Positions 1 through 11,200 of a stretch of DNA of 64,000 nt are shown here, piece by piece; positions within the stretch are counted from its first letter, which is position 1; each line of letters opens with the position of its first letter. This DNA comes from Acanthamoeba sp. SK_2022b (taxonomy: Eukaryota > Discosea > Longamoebia > Acanthamoebidae): assembly GCA_027943245.1 (NCBI GenBank), contig JANDJZ010000086.1, forward strand, positions 62,001 through 126,000. Reading direction: 5' to 3'. The notes below the pieces were generated by a model that worked only from the letters and a program-made list of their open reading frames with translations, did no database searches and was not told the origin of the DNA. The translations under genes and the position numbers were made by a program.

Positions 1-1
1 C

Positions 2-1681
2 TGGAGGAATGATTCTTATACTTTACTCACAGGCCAAGGCTCCTTCTCTGAGGAAGAGGCGCACCGCCAGCTTAGCCAGTTTATAATATCAAGTGGTGTT
101 CCTTTGTCTCTTGTTGACAGTGCAGCATTTCGTGCCTTTGTTGCATATCTCCACCCTCAATATGCAGTACCAAGCCGGCGTACTCTGTGTGCCTGTCTTC
201 TTGGTGAGCGTGAAGCTGAGCTCAAGGAGGCTATGCAGAAGAAGATCAATGGTATACCCTTCTTTGGTTTATGTCTTGACAGTTGGACCAGCCTGGCAAA
301 TGTGGTCTTCCTTGCAATCATGGGTATGCCCTTTACTCCTCTTGCTTTACCCCTACTTTACTCACTAGCTGTAGTGCATGGTATCACTCCTGCATGGGAG
401 CTGGAGACCTTTCTTCTCTCTGTTGTGGCAGTGAAGGAGCCTGAGTCAGCAGACTACATTGCCAAGAAGGCAGCATCAAGTTGGCACATTCCTACTCCCT
501 CTGTGGTTTGTGTGACTACTGATGGAGCAGCAAACTGTCGTGCTGCTGCTCCACTTATACCTGCTCCTTGGCTTCTCTGCATAGCCCATGCACTGAATCG
601 CTCTGTACATCTGAGCTTACAGCATGAGTCTCTTGTTCCCATACTCCAGAAGGCCAAAGCTATAGCAAGCTTCTTCAGGCGATCTCCTGTTGCAGCTCTG
701 GAGCTCAGCAAGCAACTGGCTATCTCCAAGGAGAGTACTAAGAAGCTGAAGATTGATAATAAGACCAGGTGGAGCTCCTGCTGCAAGATGCTGATCCACC
801 TACAAAAGTCCAGAGCTGCTGTCACTTCTGCCCTACAAGAGCTGCGCCAGAAGAGGACTACCAGGAAAGTGCCTCCTCCTGCTCTCACCAACTATGAGTG
901 GGTAGTGGTGGCAGATATCATTACAGTCCTCCTCCCTCTACGCCGGGCTACCAAGGTTATCTCTTCCCAGTCTGCACCCACAATTAGCCAGGTGATGCCA
1001 ATGGTTGTTACCATCCTCTTCACTAAGCTTGCACCTTCAGAGGATGATACTCCCCTCACCTCTACCTTCAAGGAAGCTCTGAGGACAGATCTCTCTGACC
1101 GTTGGGGTACCATTATAAGCAACATCCCCAACCACCTCCTCTTGGCAGTTTACCTGGATCCACGCATGAAGGACTTTGCCTTCCTTTCTGGAGGGGATGC
1201 CCTGGCTCAGAAAGCTCGTGATCTTGCCTACAAGGAGCTAGAGCCTCAGCTTGGTACTGCTGTAGCCCCTCCCTCTCCTGCTCGCTCTCAGATGAGTCAG
1301 AAGGAAAGAGAGGAAGCAATCCTGCTCTTTGGGGAAGCTCTGGTCAACAGGTCAGCATCTCTATTCCCTACTGCTCCTGAGTCTACCACAGCAGCAATGC
1401 TACGCCTCAAGCAAGAGATCTGCCACTACCACAATACTGCCCCTCTTGATCTACGCACCAAGATCCCTGCCCTGGACTGGTGGAAGACTCATGCAGTCCT
1501 CTATCCTCATCTCTCCAAGCTGGCCAAGCAGTATCTGTGCATCACTGCCTCCTCTGTTCCCTGTGAACGTGTGTTCTCTAAAGGAGGCTGGCTGGTCAGT
1601 AAGCGTCGCAGCTCTCTGGCTGGCAACTCTGTCTCCCAGCTGATGTTCCTGGCTTGCAATGCTCATCATGCACCCCAGTAA
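2..1681 (+). CDS. hAT family transposase, 5' truncated by window edge
   Basis: The frame is open from base 2 to a stop at 1679-1681, giving at least 559 residues with no intron. The start lies outside the window. The N-terminal visible part (S-G-V-P-L-S-L-V-D then PSRRTL) matches the region just after the BED finger in ZBED/hAT transposases. A Trp-rich segment around D-S-W and a T-D-G-A motif near base 520 fit the RNase H-like catalytic core. The last 65 residues (DWWKTH, then SSVPCERVFSKGG) are the hAT C-terminal dimerisation domain. The protein would bind transposon ends and catalyse cut-and-paste transposition in the nucleus. The frame is intact over the visible part, so the copy may be recent or domesticated. 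A BED zinc finger should lie just upstream. Confidence 0.9.
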   Translation, partial: WRNDSYTLLTGQGSFSEEEAHRQLSQFIISSGVPLSLVDSAAFRAFVAYLHPQYAVPSRRTLCACLLGEREAELKEAMQKKINGIPFFGLCLDSWTSLANVVFLAIMGMPFTPLALPLLYSLAVVHGITPAWELETFLLSVVAVKEPESADYIAKKAASSWHIPTPSVVCVTTDGAANCRAAAPLIPAPWLLCIAHALNRSVHLSLQHESLVPILQKAKAIASFFRRSPVAALELSKQLAISKESTKKLKIDNKTRWSSCCKMLIHLQKSRAAVTSALQELRQKRTTRKVPPPALTNYEWVVVADIITVLLPLRRATKVISSQSAPTISQVMPMVVTILFTKLAPSEDDTPLTSTFKEALRTDLSDRWGTIISNIPNHLLLAVYLDPRMKDFAFLSGGDALAQKARDLAYKELEPQLGTAVAPPSPARSQMSQKEREEAILLFGEALVNRSASLFPTAPESTTAAMLRLKQEICHYHNTAPLDLRTKIPALDWWKTHAVLYPHLSKLAKQYLCITASSVPCERVFSKGGWLVSKRRSSLAGNSVSQLMFLACNAHHAPQ

Positions 1682-2224
1682 ATTCCCACGTTCCAGTTTT
1701 TTTTGGTCCCTCGCTCGGCAATTTATGCCAAATCATCAAACTTGACAGGCCTGTATCTCTGGTACTTTTGATCGTGGAGATCTGTGGGTTGGTGCGTCTT
1801 GCTCAGCTCCTTTGTCTTCGCCTCTATGAACTCTCACCCATTTCCAGTGTAACCAATGCACAAACTTGAAATTGGCGGGCAAGCAAAATTTTGGCAAAGA
1901 GGAAGCATGATCATTCGTATTTTATACTTTAATTGGACTGAAAATCATGGCGATCAACCCTGCCAGGTCTTCCCCTTCAGACCTATAGAGCTGCGCCCCC
2001 CATTAATAAAAAAAAAATTCAATGACTTGGCGGTTAGCCACGGCTAGCCGTGGTTTTTTCCCGCGGCTTAACCGCGACTTAGCCACAAGCCGCGGCTTTA
2101 CTACCCGGCGTTATCCGCAACCAGTTCGGACGCTTTTCCAAGTTTTATTTAAACTCCAAAAACGTTTCATATTTGCATCTCGGTTTCGATAAAAATCGCT
2201 GTGGTCGTGAAGAAGGGGATCCAG
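1682..2224. other. Intergenic; possible hAT right end
   Basis: No gene is seen. The stretch holds an AT-rich tract near 2005-2015 and the palindrome cluster at 2031-2098, annotated separately. Confidence 0.5.
2031..2098. repeat. Cluster of short palindromes (GCCRCGGCT-type boxes)
   Basis: A perfect 16-bp palindrome, CCACGGCTAGCCGTGG, occupies 2038-2053. It is followed by CCGCGGCTTAACCGCG and by AGCCGCGGCT within the next 45 bp. Repeats of this sort near the end of a hAT element commonly bind the transposase. The assignment rests on position and pattern only. Confidence 0.45.
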
Positions 2225-2599
2225 CTACTGATGTGTGGTCTTGGTGCCTGCCGAGGCGCTGTGCCACAGGCGCTGGCCGTGCAGGGCGGAAGCGTGCGCA
2301 TAGTCCCATTTGGTGTCGCCCCACGCCATGCCGAACGCCGCCCCCGTGCTGAAGCCGAATACGGTAGCCTTTAAAAATCGCCGCTCTATATCAAAAAAGA
2401 GCGAGAGGTCGATAGATTAGCCACGATTAGCACTTCCTTCTGCGTCGAATCATTGTTTGCATTACGTACGGAAAAGGAAGGAGAGTCCCAGACCAACCGC
2501 AGAGCCGATGGGAGTGTAGATGAGGAATCGCTCAATTGCGCGATCCAACCTAGCACCAGAGTCCAGCTCTCGTGGGACACGCTGCGCCTGTTCTGCCAT
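2225..2599 (-). CDS. MIC10: MICOS complex subunit MIC10-like protein
   Basis: Two exons, 2599..2470 and 2385..2225, join across an intron with donor GTACGT and acceptor TTGATATAG to give 96 residues. Neither exon stands out alone. The product has the MIC10 layout: a short N-terminal region (LDRAIERFLIYTP), a first glycine-rich membrane helix (GSAVGLGLSFLF), a short basic loop (QRRFLK) and a second glycine-rich helix (GFSTGAAFGMAWG) followed by a polar tail. MIC10 is the wedge-shaped inner mitochondrial membrane protein that bends cristae junctions. Length and the two Gly-x-Gly helix motifs agree with the family (about 75-100 residues). The start at 2599 is the Met nearest the conserved domain; the frame is open further upstream. 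Confidence 0.8.
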
Positions 2600-2835
2600 C
2601 TCTACAAGCAAAGTAAACCAAGGCTTTCCTCTTTTTCCTTTTTTCTTTCGCGGTAAAGGTCGACCAGCAGAGAGGATAGGTGCGTGATGCAGCGGCAAAA
2701 TAAATATGTTCTATTCGGTAGCAAGAGCTACGTCTATCTACAGGTACAAAATCAAAACTGTTTGGTGGTCCGACCGCCGGAGCTCTTCTCGATCGAGCCG
2801 GGCACCACTCGTGGTGTTGGGTCCAAGTGTGCCAC

Positions 2836-4584
2836 TCACAGGATGACCTGGATGGCCCGGGGGAGGACCTCGCAGGTAAATGGCGTGAAGCCCTTGAGCT
2901 CGCCGTCGATATCGATGACCTCCTTCACTACTTCCATCGCCTCGTCGTCGAACCAGTCGACGTCCTTGGCCTCGGTGTCCGAAGCGGCGTCGTCATCGGA
3001 GGCGTGTCGACTGCCTCGATCGGTACCCTTCTTATTGTTCTTCTTCTTGCTCTCCTCGCCGCTCTCGCTGTCGTCGCTGGCGGGCTTGTAGGGGATGATG
3101 GTGAACTTGCGCGCCTTGATGTAGTGGACGTGGGGCAAGTCGACGTGGGTTCCGTTGTAGAATCGTCGGAGCACGGCGAGGAGGTCCTTGGGCGCGGTAG
3201 ATGTGAAAAGGAGAAGGTCGATGAGCCCGTCGTCGATCTTAGCCGACGGCGCCATCTTCATGCCCTTGCCCGCAGTGATGATGGTGTTGGCGATGCCCAG
3301 CGCGTAGGACTCGTCCAGTACTAGCTCCTTGTCGTTCTCGTCGGTGATGAGCATGCGCACGCGGCCGTTGTTGCCCTTGACAAGCTCCACCAGCGCGGCC
3401 ATGATGTACCGCGCCGAGTTGCCCATCCACCGGAACCGCTCGGCCGTGTCGACGACGCGCGAACCGATGCCCCAGTGGATCGAATTGAACGAGTAGCACT
3501 CCTCGTCACCGTAGCGGAGGCGATTGAGGTCGATGCCCACCTCGATGCCGCGGCAGATGTGCCTCACGGCGTCGCGCGTCCGTACGCAGCCGAGCTCGTG
3601 CACGAACGAGTTGCCCGTACCCGCAGCGATGAAGGCCAGCGGAGGGATCCGCTCGGCGATGGGACCATTCTGTCCGGTCGTGGTGGGCATCCCGCTGTCC
3701 TCCTCCTCGTACTCCTCCGATTCCGCGGCCTTCTCGCTGCTTTTGTTGATCCGCTTCATGATGCCGTTGACGCATTCGTGGAAGGTTCCGTCACCGCCGA
3801 CACTGACCAGGACGTCAATTCCGGCAAGGTCCATGGATTCGCACAGCTGCTCGGCGTGGCCCTTGTGCAGGAGCTTGGTAACGGTGACCTCCTTGCCCTC
3901 GCGCTCCAGCAGCCGACGGGCCTTGCGCATCTTGCGCTCACCCTTCTTGTTGCCCGACCAGGGGTTGTAGAGCAGATGCACTCGATGCACCTCCACGCGC
4001 TTGGCCTCGCCGATGTTGCTGATCGAGGCTGGGACATGGACGCCGCTAAGGAAGTCCAGACTGCCGCCTTTGCGCTTCAGCGGACCGGAGCCGCTGCGCG
4101 TGAGGCTCGGCTCCGCAGAACTGAAATCGGTCCACGAGGACGTGGAAACGGCGGTATGCTGCGCGCTGAGCTCGCTGTCGTCGCTGGTGTCGGTGCTGCC
4201 TAGAAGCGAGGGCGAGTGTGGGGGGAGGGAAGTGGAGATCCATGAGCCGTCGCCTTCGCTGCGGGGCGTGTCGTCCTGTTCCTCGTGTTCCACGGCAGCC
4301 GCAGTGCTGCCGGTCGCGGCTTTGCTGGCCGAAGCCTGTCGCCTCTTGCGGGCCTCCTGCTTGGCCTGGCGCTTCTCGAGCTTGATCTGCTTGCGGTTCT
4401 CCTTGCGCCGCCTCTTGCAGTCATCGTCCGACGCGTGCCCGCGAGGGGTGCTGGTACCCGAAGTAGACAGCTGGGCGCCGCGCTCGTCCAGGTCGATGCT
4501 GGTTGTGCTTGTGGTGGCCGTAGAGTCGAACGACCTGTGGCTTCCCTTCCTCGCCTTACACTTTCTCTTCATTGTGAGCATCAT
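2836..4584 (-). CDS. Sphingosine/diacylglycerol-type lipid kinase (DAGKc domain)
   Basis: One exon of 582 residues if the Met at 4584 is used; the same frame is open to 4962 with no clear domain, so the start is uncertain. The first 190 residues are low-complexity and charged. The DAGKc catalytic domain follows, with NPWSGNKKG, the nucleotide-binding GGDGTFHECVNG and GTGNSFVHELG motifs of sphingosine and diacylglycerol kinases. The C-terminal half (IDDGLIDLLLF ... IDGELKGFTPF) matches the second lobe that ends this superfamily, interrupted by a Ser/Lys/Asp-rich insert near bases 3000-3080. It should phosphorylate a lipid alcohol such as a sphingoid base at cell membranes. No PH or C1 domain is visible, which favours a sphingosine-kinase-like enzyme, but the substrate cannot be read from sequence. 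Confidence 0.85.
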   Translation of the reverse strand: MMLTMKRKCKARKGSHRSFDSTATTSTTSIDLDERGAQLSTSGTSTPRGHASDDDCKRRRKENRKQIKLEKRQAKQEARKRRQASASKAATGSTAAAVEHEEQDDTPRSEGDGSWISTSLPPHSPSLLGSTDTSDDSELSAQHTAVSTSSWTDFSSAEPSLTRSGSGPLKRKGGSLDFLSGVHVPASISNIGEAKRVEVHRVHLLYNPWSGNKKGERKMRKARRLLEREGKEVTVTKLLHKGHAEQLCESMDLAGIDVLVSVGGDGTFHECVNGIMKRINKSSEKAAESEEYEEEDSGMPTTTGQNGPIAERIPPLAFIAAGTGNSFVHELGCVRTRDAVRHICRGIEVGIDLNRLRYGDEECYSFNSIHWGIGSRVVDTAERFRWMGNSARYIMAALVELVKGNNGRVRMLITDENDKELVLDESYALGIANTIITAGKGMKMAPSAKIDDGLIDLLLFTSTAPKDLLAVLRRFYNGTHVDLPHVHYIKARKFTIIPYKPASDDSESGEESKKKNNKKGTDRGSRHASDDDAASDTEAKDVDWFDDEAMEVVKEVIDIDGELKGFTPFTCEVLPRAIQVIL

Positions 4585-5473
4585 TTCGTGCCCTTTCTGT
4601 TGGGTAGTTACTTGCGCGTTTGTTGTCCCTTGTGCTTCCGACGTGCAGAAGCAAGTTCGTGTCTCGCTTCGTTCTTCTTCCCAATTTCTGCAGTACCGCA
4701 CCCCGAGTTGGTCCTCCGTACCGCGTGCTGTGGGTGGAGAGCGTCTTGCCACGAAGGGGAGTTTGTTGGTTATGTGGCTCTCGGCCTCTTTGCCTTTATG
4801 TCCATCGGGTGCTTTTTTCGTGGCTTTTTTTACGGCGCCGACGGGAGCTGCGCGGGTTTTTTCATCGACCAACAGCGATTCGCTCTCGTCGATGAGAAAA
4901 GCGCCGACAGTTCCGACCAGAATCGAGCGCACCAATCGCATGAATTCAAAGGGAACCGGCAACGGGCTCTCGTGCCGTTCGGGGAAATGAGTCTAAACGG
5001 CGAGAGAGTTAGCAAAGATAACCACTTATGCTGCGAGGCGGCGAACCTCGATTGGGGTGTGCGGCTAGGCAAAAACGGCCATTGGACCGCCGTGCTCAAT
5101 TGAGAAATTAATGCTTCCCAACTTCCCCCCGCCAGGTCAAGAGGCTATCCCACTTTCTTTCGGTGAGGCCTCATCTGAAGCCTCCGCGACAACCTGCGCG
5201 TTACTAGACTCTGGCCGTGCGGGTTCTCCCGAGGATAGGCGTTGCAAGCCAGGACGTACCGCAGCACCCATCTTTGCCTTGTTTGGGTTTTTTTCGAGAC
5301 TGTTTCACGGCGCATCTGCTCGGTCTCCTCGCTGCGGGCCGGTCCGCGGTGCAGCTCGCCTGGTGAGCTGCCGTCGGGAACAAACTTTGTCACCTATCAC
5401 AGCTTTCGCCTCGCGTCCCGATATCTGGAGCCCCTGGTGAACGGGTTGTTGTCCCTCTTGCACGTGTAGCACG
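4585..5473. other. Intergenic between divergent genes
   Basis: Lies between the lipid kinase (minus) and the histidine kinase (plus), so it should carry both promoters. Part (4585-4962) is open in the kinase frame and may be coding or 5' leader. No other gene was recognised. Confidence 0.5.
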
Positions 5474-8075
5474 ATGCATCCTCCACCAACTCCAACCCCT
5501 TCCTCGTCATCTCCTCTCGCGCAGCCTTCGCTGACGAAGCTCGGCCTGCAACTGCTTTCCATCATCTTCCCCAAGCCTGGCGTGCGCCTTCGTGGCAACG
5601 GAGGCGCTGCCCTCGGCATGCCTGCCATGCCAGATGACGTCCTGGCCGAGGAGAAGCGCTTCAAGTTCGCGCTTATCGCCACGACTCTGCTTCTCTTCCT
5701 CGCCTACGATTTCCTTCTACTCTTCTTTCTCTGCCCTACCCTTGAGCTCTCATCCTCTTCATCTTCTTCCTCTTCTCATAGCTTTAGCGTCACTTCGCTG
5801 TCCCAGTTTTATCCTCCATCGCCCTTCTCCAGCCCCGTTGCTTCTCCAGCCCAGACCTCAGCTGCCTTCTTCCGGTGGTGCATCGCGGCCTGCGTGGCTT
5901 TCAACACGGGTCTCCTTGCCCTCCTCTATCTCGTGAGGCACATCACCTTCAGCGCCTGCTGCGTATTCGTCTACATCAACGGAGGCGTGTGGATCATATG
6001 CGTGGTGTGCGGGCCGGTGAGCGAGTTCCTTGTGTGCCTCGTACACGTCCCGATGCTCGCCTTCTACGTATTGGGCCACAACCTGGGCGTTACGTTGCTG
6101 GGGGTCACCCTCGTCCAATCGGTCCTGTACGCGGCGGGCTGCCTGGCCGAAGTATTCCCAACCTCGGGCCACACGCTCCAGATGGGGACCACCGCCCAGA
6201 TGCTGGCAGTCATGGGCTCCTTCGTACTGCTAGGCCTAACGACATGCCTCAACGAACGCGCACGGCTACACGCGCTGAAGAAGTACACAGAAACCAACAA
6301 GCGCCTGAGCAAGGCTACTAAGACCAAGGCGCGATTCCTCGCCAACGTGAGCCACGGTAACTCTTCGTTCTCCTTTCGCTAGCTTCGCTTTTTGTTCTTC
6401 TCCCTCAATACTTGGCGCGATGGGGCAGAACTGCGAACGCCACTCCATGGCATCGTCGCGGCAGGCGAAGAGTTGCTGGAACAGCTCGAGGAGTGGTCAT
6501 CCCACAAAGAAATGGCCAGCATCGTCGCTGAATGCAGCCGCCACATGCTCTCCCTTATCAACGACGTGCTAGACTTTGAGCGCATGGGAACCGAGCAGAT
6601 GAAGATCGAGCGCATCCCCTTCGACATCACCGATGAGCTACAGAAGCTCACCAAGGTATAAGGCGGTGAACCACCGTACTGTGCCTACGCTTAGCTGACG
6701 TTTAGTTCGCGCACAGATGCTGCTGCCAATGGCCAAGCAGAAGAAGGTCGAGCTGCGGCAGACGTTAGACCTTGACCACCTCCGCCGGCTGGGCGACCCG
6801 TTGCGTTTCCGGCAGATGATATTCAACCTCGTCTCAAACGCCCTCAAGTTTACGCCAGAGGGCGGCTCGGTCACTATCGCCGTATGCGGCGACGGTCGAT
6901 GCCGACACGAGAACAAGTGCGACGGGTCGGAGGTGGTGCACAGCCACACGTCGATAAGTGCGTGCGCCCCCTTCGTAGGAGAGTCCGACTGCGGGGGCCA
7001 GGGCTGCGAGTCGGACGAGGTGATGGTGGAGGTAACAGATACGGGCATCGGCATCCCCGAAGACCACCTCCCACTGATCTTCAAGGTAAGCCTTTCTCTC
7101 TTCCAGTGCTCATGACTTCACTCACGCGCCAATGCTCTCGGCACAATCAAATATCAAATGGCGCAGAGCTTCACGCAGGCGGATGCCTCCACTACGCGCA
7201 AGTTTGGCGGGTCGGGCCTGGGGCTCGCCATTTGCAAGCGTCTGACGCGGCTCATGGGCGGGAAGATCGGCGTGCGATCGAAGCGCAATGAGGGCTCCAC
7301 GTTCTGGTTCTCCCTCCCTCTGCCTGTGGCGAGTGGTACGCCCCCTACATCTCGTTCACCGTAAATTTCGTGACGTCATGACGACTCACGAGAAAACCAG
7401 AGGCGAACGGAGAACCCCCCGATGAGCAGAAACTGAGCTTGTCAGGCGAGGCGAAGCTGGCGAGGAGCGCCGACGCGCTGCGCGGGGTGAGGGCGCTGCT
7501 GGTGGAGGACAACCCCACCAACCAGAAGATCGGAGTGAAGATGCTGACGCGGGCCGGCTGCAGCGTGGTGCTGGCCGACACTGGGGAGCAGTGCCTGCGG
7601 CTGCTCGATGAGCAAGGCCCCTTCGACGTCATCCTCATGGACTGCCATGTACATACGCTGTTACCGGGTGCGCCCTCATCTATCATGAACGCTCACTGTC
7701 GCTCTGCAACAGATGCCTGTCATGGACGGATTGGAAGCGACTCGTCGGATTCGGGACCAGGAGAGGGCCAGTAGCTCACAGCGGCACATACCCATCATCG
7801 CGCTCACGGCGTCGACGACGCCCGACGACAAGGCGCAGTGCACGCAGGCAGGAATGGACGACTGGTATCCCCACACCGCGACTGTTTCGTCTCGTCTCCG
7901 CCAGATTTGGTTACAAGGCAGACGCGTTTTTTCGTTCTGCAGGTTGGGCAAGCCTTTCGATCGGGCTCTCTTGTCAGCGACCATCCGCCGCTACGTTTCG
8001 CCGCCGCCACAACCGACGTCGGCCCAACCACCACCACAACGGGTGGCGACCCATCCGCCACCAACCCCAATGTGA
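5474..8075 (+). CDS. Membrane hybrid sensor histidine kinase with receiver domain
   Basis: Seven exons (5474-6356, 6429-6655, 6717-7085, 7167-7335, 7401-7648, 7713-7864, 7943-8075) give 726 residues. About six hydrophobic segments lie between residues 65 and 260, with a serine run between the first two. The dimerisation domain holds the phospho-acceptor in [15 protein letters not shown] (His 294), split by intron 1. The ATPase domain shows the N box [15 protein letters not shown]1 DTGIGIP and G2 [10 protein letters not shown] receiver domain follows ([10 protein letters not shown]), with the acceptor Asp in ILMDCHMPVMDG (about Asp 630) and the conserved Lys in [10 protein letters not shown]. 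Autophosphorylation on His and transfer to the attached Asp, then to an Hpt protein, is expected of this class. No recognised ligand-binding domain is seen, so the signal is unknown. Confidence 0.9.
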
Positions 8076-8228
8076 TGGAGGGAGTATTGTGGGGCAGCAC
8101 GCCAATATATGTTCGTTTTTTACTGTGGTCAGCGTGCTCGAACACAATCCCGCGGTTGGTAAGCGTCAAATAAATAAATAACAAAAATGGCCACTGGGAC
8201 GGAGGAACGAAGAGAGTCGCGGCCGGAC

Positions 8229-11200
8229 TTAGAAGTTCTGGACGTTGACGATCTTGCCGAGCTCGACGTCGTCCTCGCCGCCCTCGATGGAGGCCAGGGC
8301 GTCCATGTAGGTGGCGAACACCTTGCCGTCGGACACCATCTGGAGGAACCAGTCGGCCTTGGAGATGAGCGCCGACACACCCAAGTTGACGCCCGACAGC
8401 AGCACCAGCTTGCCCTCCCTGTCGAGCTGCTCGATCACCTGTTGCCGTAGTGGAAGTTTTGATGTTGGAGCAGGTGAGCATCCGAGGAAGCGCGCATGAA
8501 CAGGGGAAGAGCGACGTACCTCGTGGAGGGCATCGAGACCGTCAATATCAATGTAGTAGAGATAGCGAAGCGAGATGACGATACAGTCACAGCTGCGGAA
8601 CATCAGGAGGCGCCTGTGAAAATGGTGCACACAGAAAAGGTGAGCACTCGAGTGGAGAGGGAGAGGCAAGGCTCTCGTAATGAGAGGGCGTGAAGAGGAG
8701 GGGCACCTCTTGTGGGCGAAGCCGTTGATGTAGGTCAGCTGACCGGAGATACGGTACACGGCGGCGTTCTTGCCCTTGTGCACCTCCGAGCGGGGCACGA
8801 CGGGCCTGGCCTCTTGCTGCACGAGCACATCCAGCGCAGTGAGGAGGGGGAGCACACGAAAGTCGAGCCGGGGAGTGCAAAGCACGCACGTCTTCTTCAG
8901 CGCTGGCGGCGGACTTGAGCTCCTTGAGGTGCTGCTTCTTCCTCTCGCGCTTGGACTTCTCGACTTCGCCGACCTGGATCTCCTTATCACTCACGAACCT
9001 GAATTGTTGGGAGAGCGATCGGTCAACACCGGGACGGCGAGGGAGTGGGCGTGGGGCGGTAGTAGGCGTACTTCTTGCTGCCGTCGTCGTCGGTCATGAC
9101 AAGCTCCGAGTGGATGCGGGAGGTCATGTCCGAGAACATCAGCAGAGCGAGCACCATGCCCACCACGATTCCTATACGAGGTGAAGAGTGCCACCACCGA
9201 GTCAGGGATGGGTCATGCCAGCGCTAAGGAAGCAAAGATGAGGGAGGACAGAATAGGAGAGGGAGCCGAACCGGACGTGGGCTCGACAAGCACGCAGATG
9301 GCGGCCACGAAGAACGTGAGGAAGAAGACTGTCTTGTCCATCTTCCAGAAGCGCACGATGTGGTGGTGGTCCACCATGCGAATGGCGACGATCACGATCA
9401 CGGCCGCGACGATCGGGAGCGGCAGGTACTTGAAGTAGGTCAGGAGGAAGAACGACAGCAGCAGCACGAAGATGGACTGCAGGATGCCGGCCATGCGCGA
9501 CGTCGCACCTGTCGTTGACGCAGTCGTCAGTGGTGTCGACATATAATAAATGAGAGGCGCGAGGGCCAAGAGCGGACCGGTGTTGATGTTGAGCGCGGTA
9601 CGGGCCAAGGCGGCGGTGGCAGGGATGCCGCCGACGATACCGGTGACGATGTTGGCGAGGCCGAGACCAAACACCTCCTTGCGCTGGTTGAAGTTGGTCT
9701 TGGTCATCGTGTCGGCGATCTTGGCCGAGATGAGGGTCTCCAGCAGGGCGACGAAGGCGATGGACAGCGCCGACGAGAAGAAATCGATGGTGATGTAGCT
9801 GAGCTTGAACTCGGGCCACGAGATCAACACGAACTCGAGCTGCGTTGTCCAGTTAAAAAATAAAATAATTAATTAATTCTAAAAAAAAATGAAGCAACTT
9901 GATTGGTGAAGGAGGCCGACGTACATCGCCGTAGCGAGTCTGCAGAGTCTGAAGGCGGAACGGAATGTACTGTGCGTGTGCAGGAGGTGATGAGGATGCG
10001 GAGATAAGAAGGGGGGTTCAATGGGTGCATGGATTGCAAAGCGCAGGGGAGCCGACGTACGTCGTGAGAGCACATGTAGCCGAGGACAATGCCGAGCGTA
10101 CAGAGGATGATGACCCACGGGATTTTGCGGTAGGTCATCATCAGCGAGTACAGACTCGTCACCGACAGGAGGAAGAGGCCCAAGGACCATGGGTCCGTTT
10201 CGGTGGCGTAGCGGATCGATTCTATGACGTTGTATACGAACTCTTCGTGCCGTGGTATCTCTCCCAGGCCAAGCGCAAAGTTGATCTGCGAGACGCAGCA
10301 AAACAACAAGGCGTGTGAACTGCGTGCGTGTGTGCGGTGTTGGCGGTGGAAAGAAAAGTGTAGAGCGAACCTGGTTGAGGGCGATGATGAAGGCGACACC
10401 GACGGTGAAGCCCTCCATGACGGACGAAGGGACGAGCAGGACATACCGCTCCCACTTGAGCAGGAACACGACCAAGCAGATGATGCCAGTGAGGATGGCA
10501 AGGTAGGGCAGCGAGTCCACGCCGTACATGGACACGTTTCTCGCTAGGATGCCCGAAAGGGCACCTGCAAAAAAGAACAAAAAATATTAAATATTGCAAA
10601 ATAATAAATAATAATAAAGATAGAAATAAAAAAAATGAAGATGTACCAGTGGGACCGACGATGTTGTAGACGCAGCCACCGAAGGCAGCAGTAAAGAGGC
10701 CCGACCAAATGGCAGTGGACACACCTGAACAGGAAGGTGTGGACGCCAGGATCTTCAGAAATCGTTTCTCTGATTGACCCACAAGCACCCATTACGCATT
10801 TGTTTGTGAAGGCCGAGGAACGTACCAGGCACAGGACCGCTGTCGGCGGCGACAGCAAGGGAGATGGAGAGAGGCAGATTTACGAGGCCCACTGTACCGG
10901 CAGCACGCCAATCAGCCTTGATGCGCTTAAGGGTCAGGAGCCAGCCCTCCTTGGTGAGGAGGCTGTCCTTCATGTAGCCCAGATTGGCCTTGAGATCCTC
11001 GCCCATTTCTTGCATGTATTCCCCGAGCTCAGCAGCGCAGCCCTTGTGGGCCTGTTGCTGTGTGGGGTCGAATCGCGCGGACGACGATCGCATCATGGTT
11101 CGCTCGTCGTCATCGTCGTCATCGCCACCATCGTCATCGCTATCCATCGGGTACCTGCTGCCGCCGCCGACGCCTTCGCTTTCCGAATTGAAACGCATAC

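Larger units (their letters stand above)
1..2110 (+). mobile_element. hAT-type DNA transposon, left part outside the window
   Basis: A hAT transposase frame enters from the left edge and ends at 1681. About 350 bp further on, at 2031-2098, lies a cluster of short palindromes, the kind of subterminal repeat hAT transposases often bind. The exact right terminus and target duplication could not be identified, because the left terminus is outside the window, so the end given here is a guess. Codon use in the transposase is less GC-biased than in neighbouring genes, which fits a mobile origin. Confidence 0.5.

Noticed and set aside
4001..4990. Plus-strand open frame of about 330 codons
   Set aside because: Antisense to the lipid kinase, whose DAGKc motifs are on the minus strand.
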